The position numbers were made by a program, and so were the translations under genes. The notes beneath the pieces were generated by a model that worked only from the letters and a program-made list of their open reading frames with translations, ran no database searches and was not told the DNA's origin. Shown here piece by piece: positions 49,370-61,680 of a stretch of DNA of 64,000 nucleotides. Each line of letters starts with the position of its first letter. Within the stretch, counting starts at the first letter, position 1. Source of the DNA: Theropithecus gelada (Eukaryota > Chordata > Mammalia > Primates > Cercopithecidae); contig NC_037668.1 in NCBI RefSeq assembly GCF_003255815.1, positions 20,081,800 to 20,145,799 on the forward strand, read 5' to 3'.

Positions 49370-51130
49370 ACTTGGCAAAGATGGTAGAGACGTATGTCTA
49401 CTTTTGCTCCCTCAAATACCTTACAGCTCAAAGTTGTTAGTCCCCTACTTTTAAGAATAAACAGGCAACCAGGAATCCCCAGACAGCCAGGAGTCTCTAA
49501 CATTAAAGACACAGATCAAACCAGTCAATTAAACAAACAAAAAGAAGGAACTCTGGATCAAATACAGACCATTCACAGAGAGAACTCTTGAAAGAAAAAC
49601 CCTATAATTAACGTAAGAGAGATAAAATAAGATACTAGACCCACGAGACAAGAATGGAATGTTGTATGAAAAAAGTCTTCCTAGAGGGGCTAGAAGATAA
49701 ATCGAGGAAGTCTCCCAAAAAGCAGAAAAAGACAAAGAATGAAAATGAAAGAAAATATGAAGTTGGGCATTGTGGTGCGTGCCTGTATCCCCCAGCTGCT
49801 TGGAGGCTGAGGCCGGAGAATTGCTTGTGCCCAGGAGGTTGAGGCTGCAGTGAGCTAAGATTGCGCCCCTGCACTCCAGCCTGGGGACACAGCGAGGCCC
49901 CCCACCATCTGTTAAAAGGAGAGAAAGGGAAAGAGAATATGAGAAAATCAGTGAATCAGTCTCCCAATTCAAATAGTAGGAGTTACAGAAAGAAACAACT
50001 GGGGGGAAAAGAAGGAGAGAAGTAATTATTTTAAAAATCATTCAAAAATAAAAATCCCCAGAACTTAAGGGCATGAGTTTCTAGAGCAAAGGCTCACTGT
50101 CCCCAGCACAGCGGATGAAAATAGATGCACACCAAGGCACATTATTGTGAAATTTCAGAACACCAGGGGAAAGGAGACAATCCCACAGAGCTTTAGGGGT
50201 TTTGAGGGAAGGTATAAAAGAGGCCAGATACGAAGAACCAGAAATTACAACAGCTTTGGACTTTTTGACAGCAACACTGGAAGCTAGAAGGCCATGGAAT
50301 AAAGCCTTCAAAATTCTGGAGGAAAATTATTTCCAAATCAGAATTCCAAACCAGAGACCAGAAATCTGAATCGGCCAAAGTATTAGTTCAGTCTGAGGGT
50401 GGAATGAAGACATTTTCAGATATGCAAGGTTGTCACGGGTTTGCCTCCCAGGCACCCTCTCTCAGGAAGCCACAGGAGGTATGCTTCACCAAAACAAAGA
50501 AGTAAACCAAGGAGGAAGACAAGGGATAAAGGCAATGAGCTCAGGGTGATGGTACGGGGAGGTCCCTGTAGGACAGGTGCACACCAGGCGCGGAGGACAA
50601 CTCATCCAGGCTGGAGCAGGTCAAGAGGCTCTGGGAGACACTTCCAAGGAGATGAAATTGATAGAAAATCTAATGTGCCTGAACATCCTGAAGAGAGATT
50701 TAGACAACTGCCAGAGTTTGCACTTGATTTAATGACAAATACATAGAAAACTAAGCAAACGCACAAACATGATCATTAACAACTCCACGAAAAATGAAAA
50801 GTTCCGCAGGAAGGGAAAAGTTATATTTTACTACAAGGCGGCTCAACTATGAATAGAGTCAAATTAGTGTTGACTGACTAATGTAAACACTGATTACTGC
50901 TTTAACCAAAATTATGATATAATTATAAAAGGAAGATGAAGGGTGAGGAAGAGTTGGAGAAGAGGAAAGGGAGCTGAATTTTCATCTCTCAGAGTGGGAA
51001 GGGAATAGGTAATACCTAAACAAACCAAAGCATCAAAGGATAGCAATACACACATATTACTCACAGACATGGAGGCAAATACTAAAACTAATTAGCAAAA
51101 GGAGGTAAAAGTAGCTGCCTCTGGAGAAGG
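49370..51130 (+). mobile_element. HAL1 / L1M-type relic with an Alu monomer inside
   Basis: GCATGAGTTTCTAGAGCAAA, ATGAAAATAGATGCACACCA, CAGCAACACTGGAAGCTAGA and AGACATTTTCAGATATGCAA occur in the order of the HAL1/L1M consensus. Coding potential is lost. 5' and 3' boundaries are estimates. Confidence 0.6.
49762..49920 (+). mobile_element. Alu left-monomer-type element (FLAM)
   Basis: GTTGGGCATTGTGGTGCGTG to GCACTCCAGCCTGGGGACAC and a short A-rich end, about 155 nt, with only one monomer. Confidence 0.85.
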
Positions 51131-51514
51131 GTAAATGGGAAGAGCTGGTGGAAGACAGCAAATACCACAGAAGGACTGACTCTGCAGTGTATGCACATGT
51201 AACTTTGATCATATCAACAGAAAACCAAACCAAAGAGAAAAAAACAAAACTACACGCGACATTAAATGACATCAAGAAACACAAAAAGAAAATAAGCACC
51301 ATGAACTCACCATCCAACTCCAATCTGTGGAATCTACTTGTGTGTTCTCTCCATTCTCAGCGCCCCCCACCCCAGGATCAACATTACCCTGAATGTCATG
51401 TTTATCATTTCCTCTTTTTCTTCATAGTGCTTCTACATAGGTAGGATTGCCTAAGCAATATGTAATTTCATTTGTCCTATTTCTGACCTTCATAAGGATG
51501 AAATCATACTACAA

Positions 51515-52048
51515 GAGTATGGTAGGAAGCTTCTAAAATGGCCTCGATATCCCCCCTCCTCTTGAGGTCTTCACACACTTTTGCAATCCTTTCCTTTTGA
51601 GTGTGGGCTGGACCCAGTAACTGGTTTCTAACACATAGAGTGTGGCAGAAGTGATAGACTTTCATTTCTGAAGTTAGGTTATGGTAAGATCATGGCTTTT
51701 GTCTTAGATGATCTGTCACTAGTTCTCTTCTGGATCGCTCTCCCTGGGAGAAGCCACTGGCCATGTCGGGAGGCAATCCCGTGGAGTGCCACATGGCAAG
51801 GGACACAGCCTGCCAACCACCACATGAGTGGCTTAGAAGCAGGTGCTCTTTAAGTGAAGCCTTGAGGTGAGATGATAGCCCTGGCTGACAGCCTGACAAT
51901 CTCATGAGAGACCTTGAGCCAGAGGTACCCATTTAAGCTGCACCTGAATTCCTGACCCACAGCAACTGTGAGATAGTAAATGTCTGTTGTTTTTAGCTGC
52001 TAAATTTTGGAGCAAGTTGTTATGCAGCAACAGATAATTAATACAGTG
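51515..52048 (+). mobile_element. MLT1-type MaLR solo LTR, plus orientation
   Basis: Contains GGGAGAAGCCACTGGCCATG, CTCATGAGAGACCTTGAGCC, AATTCCTGACCCACAGCAAC and ends GCAGCAACAGATAATTAATAC, the MLT1 order. No internal retroviral genes. Confidence 0.85.
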
Positions 52049-52260
52049 AACCCTTCTATGAATTGCTTCCTTTCTGTTCAACATATATATTATACTGACA
52101 TATGTGGCTATAGGGTATTTTTATTCCTGTATTGTATTTCATCGTATGAATATGCCATGATTTATTTATTCATTCATCTATTGATGGACATTGGGATAGC
52201 TTACAGGTTTTTCCTCTAATCAGAAATACTGCTACAAACATTGTTCTTATTGACTTATTA

Positions 52261-52415
52261 TATTTTTAGAGACAGGGTCTTGCTCTGTTGCCCAGGCTGG
52301 ACTGCAGTGGCACAATCATAGCTCACTGTAGCCTCGAACTCTGAGGCTCAAGAGATTCTCCTGCCTCGACTTCCTGAAATGTTGGGATTACAGCTATGAG
52401 CCACCTCACCCAGCC
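52261..52415 (-). mobile_element. Alu monomer (FRAM/FLAM-like), minus orientation
   Basis: GAGACAGGGTCTTGCTCTGT to GAGCCACCTCACCCAGCC in about 155 nt. Inserted in the L1M relic. Confidence 0.85.
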
Positions 52416-54359
52416 CAAACATACTTAATCATAGCTCCTGGTACACTGCATAAGAGTTTCTCTAGGACACACACCTGAGACTGGGTTTGCTGGTTTGTAG
52501 GATATGTACATATTTTACTTCATTAGAAAATGCCAAGTTGTTTTCTAAGATGCCAGTGCCAATTAGGCTTCCACCAGTGGTGGAGAAGAATTCCTGTTGC
52601 TCCATATCCTCATTAACACTTGCCATGATCTGACTTTAGTCTTCGCCAAACTCGTGGGTGAATCGGGATCTCATCGAGATTTGACTTTACATTTCCATGA
52701 TAAAAGCTTAAGTAGCCTTTCATATATTTCTGTGTCATTCATACTTTCTCTTCTGTGGCATGTCATTCATGACTTTTGTCCACTTTTCTATTGGCTTGTT
52801 TGTGTCTTGTTCTCATTCTAAAAGTTATATATTCTAGATAACAAGAATTTCATCAGTTTGTGTGTTGCAAATATCTACTTCCAGTGTGTGCCTTGCCTTT
52901 TTATTTTCTCTACAGTATTTTTGATGAATAGAAGTTTTAAATTTTACTGTAGGTGACTTTATCATCCTTTAATTTATAATTAGCAGTTATTTGGTTTTTG
53001 CAATAATGGTTCCCCCCCCCCGAGATTGTAACATTTTTACATGTTTTAAAATGTTGCCTTTCTAAGTCTTTAATTTGCCTGGAATTGATTTTGCATATGG
53101 TGCGAAGCAGGGATACAACTTCATTTTTTTCACATGGGTAAGCAATTATCTCAGTTTCACTTAATATGCAGACCATCCTTTCCCCCACTAGCTTTCAATG
53201 CTTCCTCTGTCTCATGAATTATATGTGGAAGTGGTACTATTTCTTGGTTCTCTATTCTGTTCTATTGGTCTATTTGTCTAACCCTGAAGTTATATTACAG
53301 TATTCTCTGTAGCCTTTCCTTGGTACATTCTCAGGGTCTAGCACATAATAGGTACTCACTAAAATGCTTGTGGGCTGAATAAGGCCTACATGCTGCTTTT
53401 CCTGTCCCCCTACACAAGTGAGGCTTGCTTCAGTAATTCAGCGAATCATGTTAAAATGACTTCAGCTGTTCTCTTCGGCAGACTAAACCTTTGTCAAAGT
53501 GGCTGCCAAATTCCTTGAGCTTGGAGTCAGTTCTCACTATTAATAAGAACTCAGCTTCGTGACACTAGCTGTGATCTGTTACAGCACTAGGGTGACAGAA
53601 AATAAGCCAAAGTGAAATGACTGCCTCTTCTTCCTTCTTCTCCAAAAGAGTTTGAACACTTTTTAAAACCAGTTTTGTAAAAAAATAAAAATAAAATAAA
53701 ATAAAAAGGATTATTTTCACATGGATCTACATGATATGATGGCTCTAGCCATTTGTCCTGGGTCTGATTTGTTGGAAATTTGCAGGCATTGAACCAGACC
53801 CTCTGCAGAACTCCAAAGCAGCCAAACGGACTGCTTTGTCCTTGCCTTCCAGTCAATCCTCAGAGCCACACAGTCAGACCTGCCCACTGAGCTGTGAACC
53901 CTGTGCTTGAGAATTTCTCCAATGAAGAAGCCAACAACACATACCTGGCTTGGCCCCCTGGTGGCCTCTGACCCCCACCGGTGCCTCTCTCCTCGGAACA
54001 CTGCCCTCCTCTGGCGTCTGCAGCGGCTCACTGGCCTGCTTTCCTCCCACTTCGACTGTGCCTTCTTGGCTCCCTGCTCTGACTGCCGCTTCAGCGTTGC
54101 TGTGCTCCAAGCTTGCCTTGCACACACAGCTCTCTTGCTCCTGTCACCCCTGCCCTGTCCTCCCTGATGTCTTCTAACTGGCCCTTCAGGGCCCACTTCA
54201 AATCCCATCCTGACCCACCCAGCCAACCAGAGCTCTTTGCCTGTGTCTCACACACCACGTGGCATCAGCAGTATCTGCCTGCTGCCCGCACACCAGCTTG
54301 CGGAGAGGTCGCCTGGCTGGCTGGGGTCATGGCTGAACTCACAGGTTCCAGGGCCAGAA

Positions 54360-54780
54360 CACCTGTTTGAATCCGGGCTTTGCACCTTAATGTCTACATG
54401 AACTTATCCTCAGTCTTCCTACCTGTAAAAGAGGATAATACTTGTACCACCTCACAGAGAGTTACCGTGAGGGTTAAAGGAGCTGATACGTCTAAAATGA
54501 TTAGAGCAGTGCCAGGCACATAGGTGCACTAAAAAAAGTGCTATTTTCATCTTGTGTGTCTATGGTTAGCCTTGGCATAGCAGAAAGAACACAAGATCTG
54601 GAGCCCAGAGACTGCCTTTCATGCCAAATGGCTCTGTGACCTTCAGCAGATCACTCCACGGACTCGGGGCCTGCTGCTTCTCCAAGGAAGCAGGGTGTAA
54701 TGATGCCGTCCTGCCTGCCTCATGAGGCTGTGGTGAGGAGTGAATGTGCACGGGCTCCATCAGCCTTCAGCGAGTGATAC
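54360..54780 (-). repeat. Two adjacent MIR copies, minus orientation
   Basis: First copy about 54360-54530 (CTACCTGTAAAAGAGGATAAT, AGTGCCAGGCACATAGGTGC); second about 54560-54780 (GGCTCTGTGACCTTCAGCAG). Confidence 0.7.
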
Positions 54781-55065
54781 AGACAGAGGCGTGTCACGGC
54801 CTCTGCAGGAGTCTCCCACCTGGGGCTTCGTCCTAGTGACAAGGGCAGCCGCACGGAAAGAACAGGCAGCAGATGCTGCTGTGTAGGAAAACAGAAACCC
54901 CTCCCAGCTTCTCCTTTTAATCGTCGCTGTTCTTCTGGGTGGCTGCAGCCCCTTCTCTTCATATGGTGACTCGCAGCTTAAACCCCTTATCTCCATTAAA
55001 TTCTGTCCCCTCTGCTTTCAAAATATCTCCAGAATCGGAGCGCCTGTCATCCCTGGTCTGTGGCC

Positions 55066-55262
55066 ACCCTGGACCAGCCCCACCCTCTCACCTCGTCCAA
55101 CCCCGCCCTCTCACCTGGACCAGCCCCGCCCTCTCACCTGGACCAACCCCGCCCTCTCACCTGGACCAGCCCCGCCCTCTCACCTGGACCAACCCCGCCC
55201 TCTCACCTGCTCCAGCCCCACCATCTCACCTGGACCAGCCCCTCCCTCTCACCTGGACCACT
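55066..55262. repeat. 23-bp minisatellite, about 8 units
   Basis: Unit starts (plus strand) are at 55088, 55111, 55134, 55157, 55180, 55203, 55226 and a partial at 55249, with a partial unit to the left from 55066. Each unit has TCACCTGGACCA-like and CCCCGCCCTC-like parts. Since 23 is not a multiple of three, all plus frames give Pro-rich ORFs; these are not genes. Confidence 0.97.
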
Positions 55263-55547
55263 GCAGTAGTTGCCTCACTGGCCTTCCTGCTTCTGCCTGG
55301 GCGACCCTTGCCCCAAGCTAGTCCCGTTACAGCAGCCAGAGAGGCCCTCTAAAAAAAGTAAGACAAAAGTTCCTGTACCCCTCAGAAAAAAAGCCAAAGT
55401 CTCCTGGGGCCCCCAACCTGGGGGCCTCTCTGAGTCCATCTCACCTTCGCCCACTGGCCCTGCCACCTGGGGTTTCTGCAGCTCGTTCACCCAGCCAGCT
55501 TTACTCCTGCCTCAGAGCCCCTCACCTGCTGTTCTTTCCAGAGATGG

Positions 55548-55917
55548 CCCTGACTTACAATGGTGCCACTTTACAACAGTGCAAAAGCAATACACAGTCG
55601 GTGGAAAGTGTACCTCAAATTCTGAATGTTGATATTTTCCCAGGGATCTGTGATGCAACTCTCCCTCCCGATGCTGGGCAGCTCGCAGTTAACCAGGTGA
55701 TCACGAGTACTCTACAAGGTCCTCTCCAGGGCACTGTGCTGCCGGGTGATTTTGCTCAGCGGCAGGCTGACGTAAGCGTTCCCAGTACGTTTAAGGTAGG
55801 CTGGGCTAAGCTATGATGATCAGTAGGTTAGGTACATTCAGTGCATTTTCAACTTATTATATTTTCAACTTACTGTGGGTTTATTGTGAAGTAAGTCACG
55901 GGACATCTGTACTTAGA
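55548..55917. mobile_element. Tigger-like DNA transposon remnant
   Basis: CTGACTTACAATGGTGCCAC at one end and AGTAAGTCACGGGACATCTG at the other, with GGTAGGCTGGGCTAAGCTATG inside, match a common human mariner/Tigger-class non-autonomous element. Inserted in the L2. Exact family not assigned. Confidence 0.65.
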
Positions 55918-56897
55918 AGGCTCTTATCCCAGATAATTTCAGGCCTTTGCACGAACGTCAGCTTCTCAGTAAGGTGTTCCCCGCCCACCCTGTCTCCAAG
56001 TGCACTACTGCCCCACACCCACCAGGCCAGCTTTCACCGAGTCATTCTTCTCCACAGCACTTATCACCACCTGACATAATAGATATGTGGCCTATTTTTG
56101 TATTTATTGATTGTCAACCCCTATTAAAATATCAGGTTCATGGAGGAAAGGACTTTTTCTGTTTTGCTTACTGTTGTATCCCTAGTGCTCAATAAATATT
56201 TGTCCAGTGAATGAATGAATGAATGGCCCCACTTCGTCTTTCTCACAAGCCAGTGGGACAAGACCAGCAGGATAAGAGCTGTTACCCGATTTTACAGTGA
56301 ATCAATGCAAAGCTCCAGTGTGTAACTGACCTAACTAACTTCTCACAGCAACTAAGTGAAAAGACTGGGACTGAAACCTGTATTTTCTCGGCTGCTAAAA
56401 ATGGCAGTTGCAGTGAGCTGGGCACAGGGTGGGGCATGGAGGCAGCACCTGTGTGCCTGGGCAGGGACCATTCCAGCTTGGCAAAGTACCTGCTCAGCCA
56501 CTGCCAGTAGGTGATGGCCAGGAGGCTGTGTGTGTGACTGGCATTCGAAGCTATTAGAAGCCTGAATTAGAAGCTATTATGAAAGGAAAGAGATTTTCAT
56601 GGAGTCCTGGGTTTTATTCCCATTCCCAGCTCTGCCTTTGTCCAGGTCCCCAGTATAATCAACTTCTAATTATCAAATACCCTCAGCATGCTAGGGCATG
56701 TGATTCCAGCTTTATGGAGAAAATGGGGTGAAATCACCATTTCTTAAGGGTATTTTGAGCTCCTTTAGGAGCATTTCAGAAATGCTTGAGGTGTGTGAAA
56801 GAATCCCATTGAAATTCAAAGCAGCTGAGGAATAAATGGCTTAAGGTGACTTCAGGGCTATTACTGCTTGTGCCAGTGGGTGAATTCACATCAAGGC

Positions 56898-56898
<1 letters not shown>

Positions 56899-56925
<27 letters not shown>
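56899..56925 (+). repeat. Poly(A) run
   Basis: About 27 consecutive A with no retroelement body immediately upstream that I recognise. Confidence 0.9.
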
Positions 56926-56928
<3 letters not shown>

Positions 56929-57929
56929 AGTTCGTTCTTTTCTCAAAAACAATTTCCCTTATAAACATCTTAAAATATAAAATGAATGGCTTTGAAGACT
57001 CAGGGCTGATCACAAGACTATCAAACCACGTGCCCAGGACACCATATGCATATATAAAGTCACCCCTCCATCCACTTCACCTCTGTGTCCTATTTTTCAA
57101 GAATTGGCTTTGAATTTAGGAAAATAACGACGTTTTCCTCTACCAGGTAATTCAAGTTAACAGCCCTGGATCTTTCCAAGGCAACTCTAAATCTAGTCTT
57201 TTATTTCCAGCGCTAAGAACTAACAGCATGGTGCAAGGCCTCCAGTTATTTTTAAAAGGAGAGAAACCAGCACCACCAGAGCACAACGGCTCCAACAAAC
57301 AAATGTGACTTGCCGCCAAACAACCTCAGCTTGCTCTTGCTCTGTGAACACGCGTTTGGTTGGTGTGGCTTTTTTTCACTGAGGTGGTGGCATCTCTGTC
57401 TCCATTAGTGGTTTTCTGTAGAAGCTTCTGAGCAACTCTGGAAGAGGTGGGACAGCTGGCTGGTGTCACACAGCTGGATGCAACCTCCGCGAGCCTGGGT
57501 GGGGAAGCTTCAACACCAGCACCGGCCAAGCTTTTCTTGGAGTGTGTTTCTCTTCTCTTGGGTCTCTTGGTCTTGCTCAACTTCTCCACCTTGCAAATGG
57601 ATGCACCACTTGAGGGAAGCCAGCTGCCATTCCTTCCATAGTCCATTTTCTTCTTAGAGGGAAGCACTGTCAACCTCTTTGAATGGTTATTAAATTAAAA
57701 ACCAGATGGCTCATCTGGCAAATCCTTCTGAGTCAGTTTCTCAATTTGCAATGTTTCCTTTCTTCTTATTAAAAAATATTTCCATGTTTCCTGATTTGGA
57801 AATGTTTAATAAAATGCATGAAAATAGAGAAAAACAATATGCTCGGAAGCAGCACTGTTCCCATGGGAAGCATGTCTTCCACGGTATTTGGAGGTGGCGT
57901 GGCAGAGAGGGCACGGGCGGAGAGCCCAA

Positions 57930-58140
57930 CAGATGGGGGTCTGGATCCCAGCCTTGCCACCTGTTAGCTGTGTGGCCTAGGGAAGGCGCTTACCTCTCTC
58001 TGTCTCGGGCTTCACTTCTGTAAAATGAAGCAGTAAAACCTTGTACAGGACCACGTGGATGATTACATGGATGAAAAACATAAAACTCTACACAGTGCCT
58101 GGCACAAATTTTGGAACTTAGTAAATGAGTTCATTTGGTC
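57930..58140 (-). repeat. MIR, minus orientation
   Basis: CCACCTGTTAGCTGTGTGGC, CACTTCTGTAAAATGAAGCA and ACAGTGCCTGGCACAAATTT in the reverse-oriented MIR order. Confidence 0.8.
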
Positions 58141-59109
58141 AGCAATAGAAATGAGCCCCCTACTGTGTGCCTGGCTTGGTGCCTACTTGGGAACTTAAGA
58201 GTTCTAGAAAGGAGGCAGACACCAAAGAACACCAAGGCAAAAAAGGGCGGCATTACAACGGAGACAAGTGATGCCAAGTTGAGGCGGGGGGCCACTGCGC
58301 AGGGGACACAGAGCCATCTCAGAGGAGCAGGTATGGGCTGGGATGACAGTGCTGCGGGTGGAGCGACAGGCTCAGGAGAAGGCTGAGGTGAGTTGGAGGG
58401 AGAAGCAGGGCGGGGAAGGAACTCTGAGCAACTTCTCAAAGTTGCCAGTGCTGGGGTTTAATAAGCAGAACCCCGTGAACTCACGAGCACAGCTGGCCTG
58501 CACCATTACCCTCACCCCAAACCCCTCCGTCTTCATCCTCCTCCTCTATTTTTCCTGCCTTTGCCCCTCTCTGTTCTTTCTTCTTCTCTCTCACGCTTCT
58601 TTTTCTTTTTTTCTCCTTTGAAGCACTGTCTCCACCTCCTTCTCGTCTCTCCTCCTGTTTTCCCTTTCACTCGTTCAGTGTCTCTCCCACCCGCCCCTGT
58701 GAGGACCCGCAGAGGAAGCTCTGCCCTAGAGGGAAAGGGTTTCTGCCTCCAAGGAGCTGGCCATCCCTTGGGGACACCAGTCTTTGTTTGCTTCAGTTTG
58801 ATTTTGCTCATTCAGCAAACTTGCATTTGGCACCCACTGGGTGGCCAGATACAGATGGCACCAAATGTCGCCAGGCAGAATCCTGTGCTGTAAAGTGGGG
58901 AGGGTAACATCTGGAGTAGGTGCATGGGTCCCCCCAACGTGGGACATCTCTGGAGGGAGGTAAACTAAGCTCAACTGATCCCCAACTCTGCTCATTACCT
59001 GCCGTCTCCCTGCTGCCCAGGTCCTGCACCTCCTATTTGTGGGCAGTCCCACCAGCTATCCATCCAGCCACACTAGGACACCAGGCACTGTTCCTGAGCT
59101 TCCTCCCCA

Positions 59110-59360
59110 TCACTCCACATCCAGTGAGTCAGTCCGGTGGGGGCTGGCTCCTCCAGCTCTCTCAAAACTGCCCTTGCTCTCCATCCCAGCCACCACTGTC
59201 CCTGGGGGTGGGGGGAGAGCATCCTGTCACAGCTCTGTTACTACAGCAGTCTCCCCAGCTGGTGTCCCGTCTTCCCCTCAAATCCCCCTTCCACACTGCA
59301 GCCAGGGAAATCTTTCTGAAATTCCAGACCCTCCCCTGCTCCCAATCTACCAGTGGCTCC
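59110..59360 (+). repeat. L2 fragment
   Basis: CACACTGCAGCCAGGGAAAT, CTTTCTGAAATTCCAGACCC and CCAGTGGCTCCCCCTGGCCT follow the L2 order. Confidence 0.65.
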
Positions 59361-60519
59361 CCCTGGCCTAGGTGTGGGAAGAGAAGAGGGGACGTTCTCA
59401 GCCTCTGCGCAGCGACACACTGGGGTAGACAAACAATCTCTCTGGGCCTAATAGTAGTTGAAGGATTAACATTTGTGAACGATTTATTTTTTTGTTATGG
59501 CAGTTTCAAGGCTATCCTGTGATAATACCACTCTCGCTGTCTTGTACTCTGATTTGCTTTCTTCAGTGGAAAGGAAGGGCCGGGACTCCAGCTATCCTGA
59601 TGAAAATGATTTATAACCTAGGGCACACCCACAGCAGAAGTCGGGTGTCTGAATACCATCTCTCCTGCGTCGCTGGAATCAAAGAAACAAGTACATAAAT
59701 AAGGTTGGAAACTGTTGGCTGATAGAGGAGTCATTTCAAAATCTTTAGGCTGGTGAAAAAGTCCCTGCCTGCTCCTGCAGCCTTGGGTGCACTGCGGCAT
59801 CTTGTGACACCCGGGCAAGCAACTGCTTATTCTCTCCTGCAATCCATGCTCCCCCACCTCTGAGCTTCGCTCATGCTGGCCCCTCTGCCTGGAGGCCCCT
59901 TAGGCCTAGGAAATCACCTCCTCCAGAAAGCCGTCCTGGATCAAGTGCCCTCCGTGGAGCCCCTTCTTCCCCATTCTCCCTTACTTCTCACCATGGGCTC
60001 TTGGCCATCTCCACCCCCAGCACCAGCCTCCATTGGTCAGTTGGTTTGTCGTTCAGTAGGTGCTGAGAAAGCTGGTCAGAGCTACTGAAGGAAGCTGTGA
60101 ATGAATAAGAACTTAGGGGAAAGTGACATTTAAACCTGGTCTCATCTCACTCCCTGCTGCGGGCCTCTGCTTTCTGTTTAAAGCCATACTGGGTCTCTGC
60201 TTTCTCTCACAGTTGCTGTCTGTCTGTGGTTTTCATTCAGCTCCACCCGCCCGGGGCCCTCAGTCTGCCACCCGTGTCTGCAAGCTTTCTCTCTCCTGGT
60301 TGAGCCTTTCCCGACATCTCCCATCAGTCACAGAGCATGACTCGGAAGCAAAGGGGCTTCACAGCTCTTCGTTTTTTATATACAGAGAGAAGAACAACAG
60401 TAGTTGGGATTCTTGCAAAATACTTCCTCAAAGATCTTAGAGATGATCTACTTCTCACTCATTTTATTTCTGGGGCTATCTCTGTGAGGTAGGTAGGACT
60501 CGATGCTCATCTTATTTGA

Positions 60520-60960
60520 AGAGATAACAATAGTCCCTATCATTTCTCAAGTGCCAATCACGTGCCATGTGGGCCAAAGCTTTATGTGCATTACTTAATT
60601 TAATCCTCAAAAAACAAGACTCATAACTGTCACTTCCCATTTTATTGAGTTGGAAAACTAGACCAGGTGCAATGGCTCATGCCTTTAATCCAAGCACTTT
60701 GGGAGGCTGAGACAGAAGGATCCCTTGAGCCCAGGAGTTCAAGACCAGACTGGGCAACAAGTGAGATGATGTCTCTACAAAAAATGAATAAAATTAGCAG
60801 GGCATAGTGGTATGTGCCTATAGTCCCAGCTACTCTGGAGGTTGAGGTGGGAGGATCACTTGATTAATTACTAGATTAGGAAACTTGCACAAAATAAAAC
60901 ATCAATTGAGTGGCAGGGCCTGAGTGCGTGCTTGGACTTGCCTGCATCCACAGCCCTGTC
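60520..60960 (+). repeat. MIR-like repeat interrupted by AluJ-like element
   Basis: MIR-type text CCTATCATTTCTCAAGTGCC and TTACTTAATTTAATCCTCAA precede, and GATTAGGAAACTTGCACAAAA follows, an Alu piece at 60661-60865. The Alu (GACCAGGTGCAATGGCTCAT, then TTGAGCCCAGGAGTTCAAGA) is J-like and ends early in the right monomer. Confidence 0.75.
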
Positions 60961-61620
60961 TTTGACCATATTACACCTTGGAGGAAGTAGAGGCCTACAA
61001 AGGGAGGGGAGATGAGTGGAGAGACTGCTGGGGATTCTCTCTTTCTCAGGTATCTGATCCTGGATCTGTGTTATAATGAGCCATGCTTCCCAGGACAGTA
61101 AGACAGAGCCAGGGCTGCCCTGTTCAGCAGCATAGGTTGTGCACTGTGCAACTCCCAGGAGTGCCAGTCACGAAGACTTCGATGTGAATGGCACCCCCTG
61201 GAGGGAAGTGCTGCATAGGCAGTGCTCCTGGCAAGAGCCCTAAAGAAAAGAAGGGTGTCTTGCTCTTCTCAGCTATGCTTTCCAAAGATAATTAAAGGCA
61301 GGCAGCTCCCTAGGCAAGCAAATGTTGTGGAAGGCACACAAAGCTGCAGCCTCACCTGCGCAGGGTTAGTGTGGGAAGGAGGTGGGAATCACCCTGTGAC
61401 CAAGAACAAAGAGGGACAGCACAGGAAAAGTACCCTGGGAAGGAATTTTCTTGGTTTTGTTTCCCAGAGCAGTGGGGTTCCCAGGGCAGGACGTGGGAGC
61501 TCTGGTTGGGCGTCTTTCCCTGCCACAGATAAGACAGGGTGCCAAGGAGGAGCCTGGGACGTCAGGGCGAGTGGGAAGAATTCTGACTCAGCAGAGGTTG
61601 CAAAGTAGCCCCCCGGGAAT

Positions 61621-61680
61621 CAGAGAGAGAGGAAGATAGAGAAAGAGAGAGAGAGACAGGGATGGAGACAGAGACAGAGG
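61621..61680 (+). repeat. GA-rich purine tract
   Basis: Imperfect GAGA repeats (AGAGAAAGAGAGAGAGAGAC and similar). Confidence 0.85.

Larger units (their letters stand above)
51310..53330 (-). mobile_element. Old L1 (L1M-type) relic, antisense, interrupted twice
   Basis: Segments 51310-51510, 52050-52250 and 52420-53330 follow the reverse-complement L1 order, for example TTCATTCATCTATTGATGGAC, AAAATGCCAAGTTGTTTTCT and TTTATCATCCTTTAATTTAT. An MLT1 LTR and an Alu monomer lie inside it. No intact frame. Confidence 0.7.
55000..56225 (+). mobile_element. L2 element carrying a minisatellite and a DNA transposon
   Basis: L2-type text is seen at 55249-55545 (CACCTGGACCACTGCAGTAG, AAAAAGCCAAAGTCTCCTGG, CTGCCTCAGAGCCCCTCACC) and resumes at 55920-56225 (AGCACTTATCACCACCTGAC, TGCTCAATAAATATTTGTCC). 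Between them lies a Tigger-like element; upstream, a piece has been tandemly multiplied. Confidence 0.7.

Noticed and set aside
49529..50041. 170-residue minus-strand ORF
   Set aside because: Crosses the Alu monomer and the HAL1 relic in antisense; no independent coding signal.
55066..55262. CRISPR-like regular array
   Set aside because: Units are directly adjacent with no unique spacers, and the DNA is primate.
54939..55352. Pro-rich 137-residue ORF on the plus strand
   Set aside because: It is a translation of the 23-bp minisatellite and L2 sequence; all three frames give similar Pro-rich text.
57994..58017. 24-nt micro-exon candidate on the minus strand with TTTTACAG acceptor and GAG|GTAAGC donor
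   Set aside because: It lies inside a minus-oriented MIR whose consensus supplies both splice-like motifs. No transcript evidence can be seen, and the position has no known SK3 insert.
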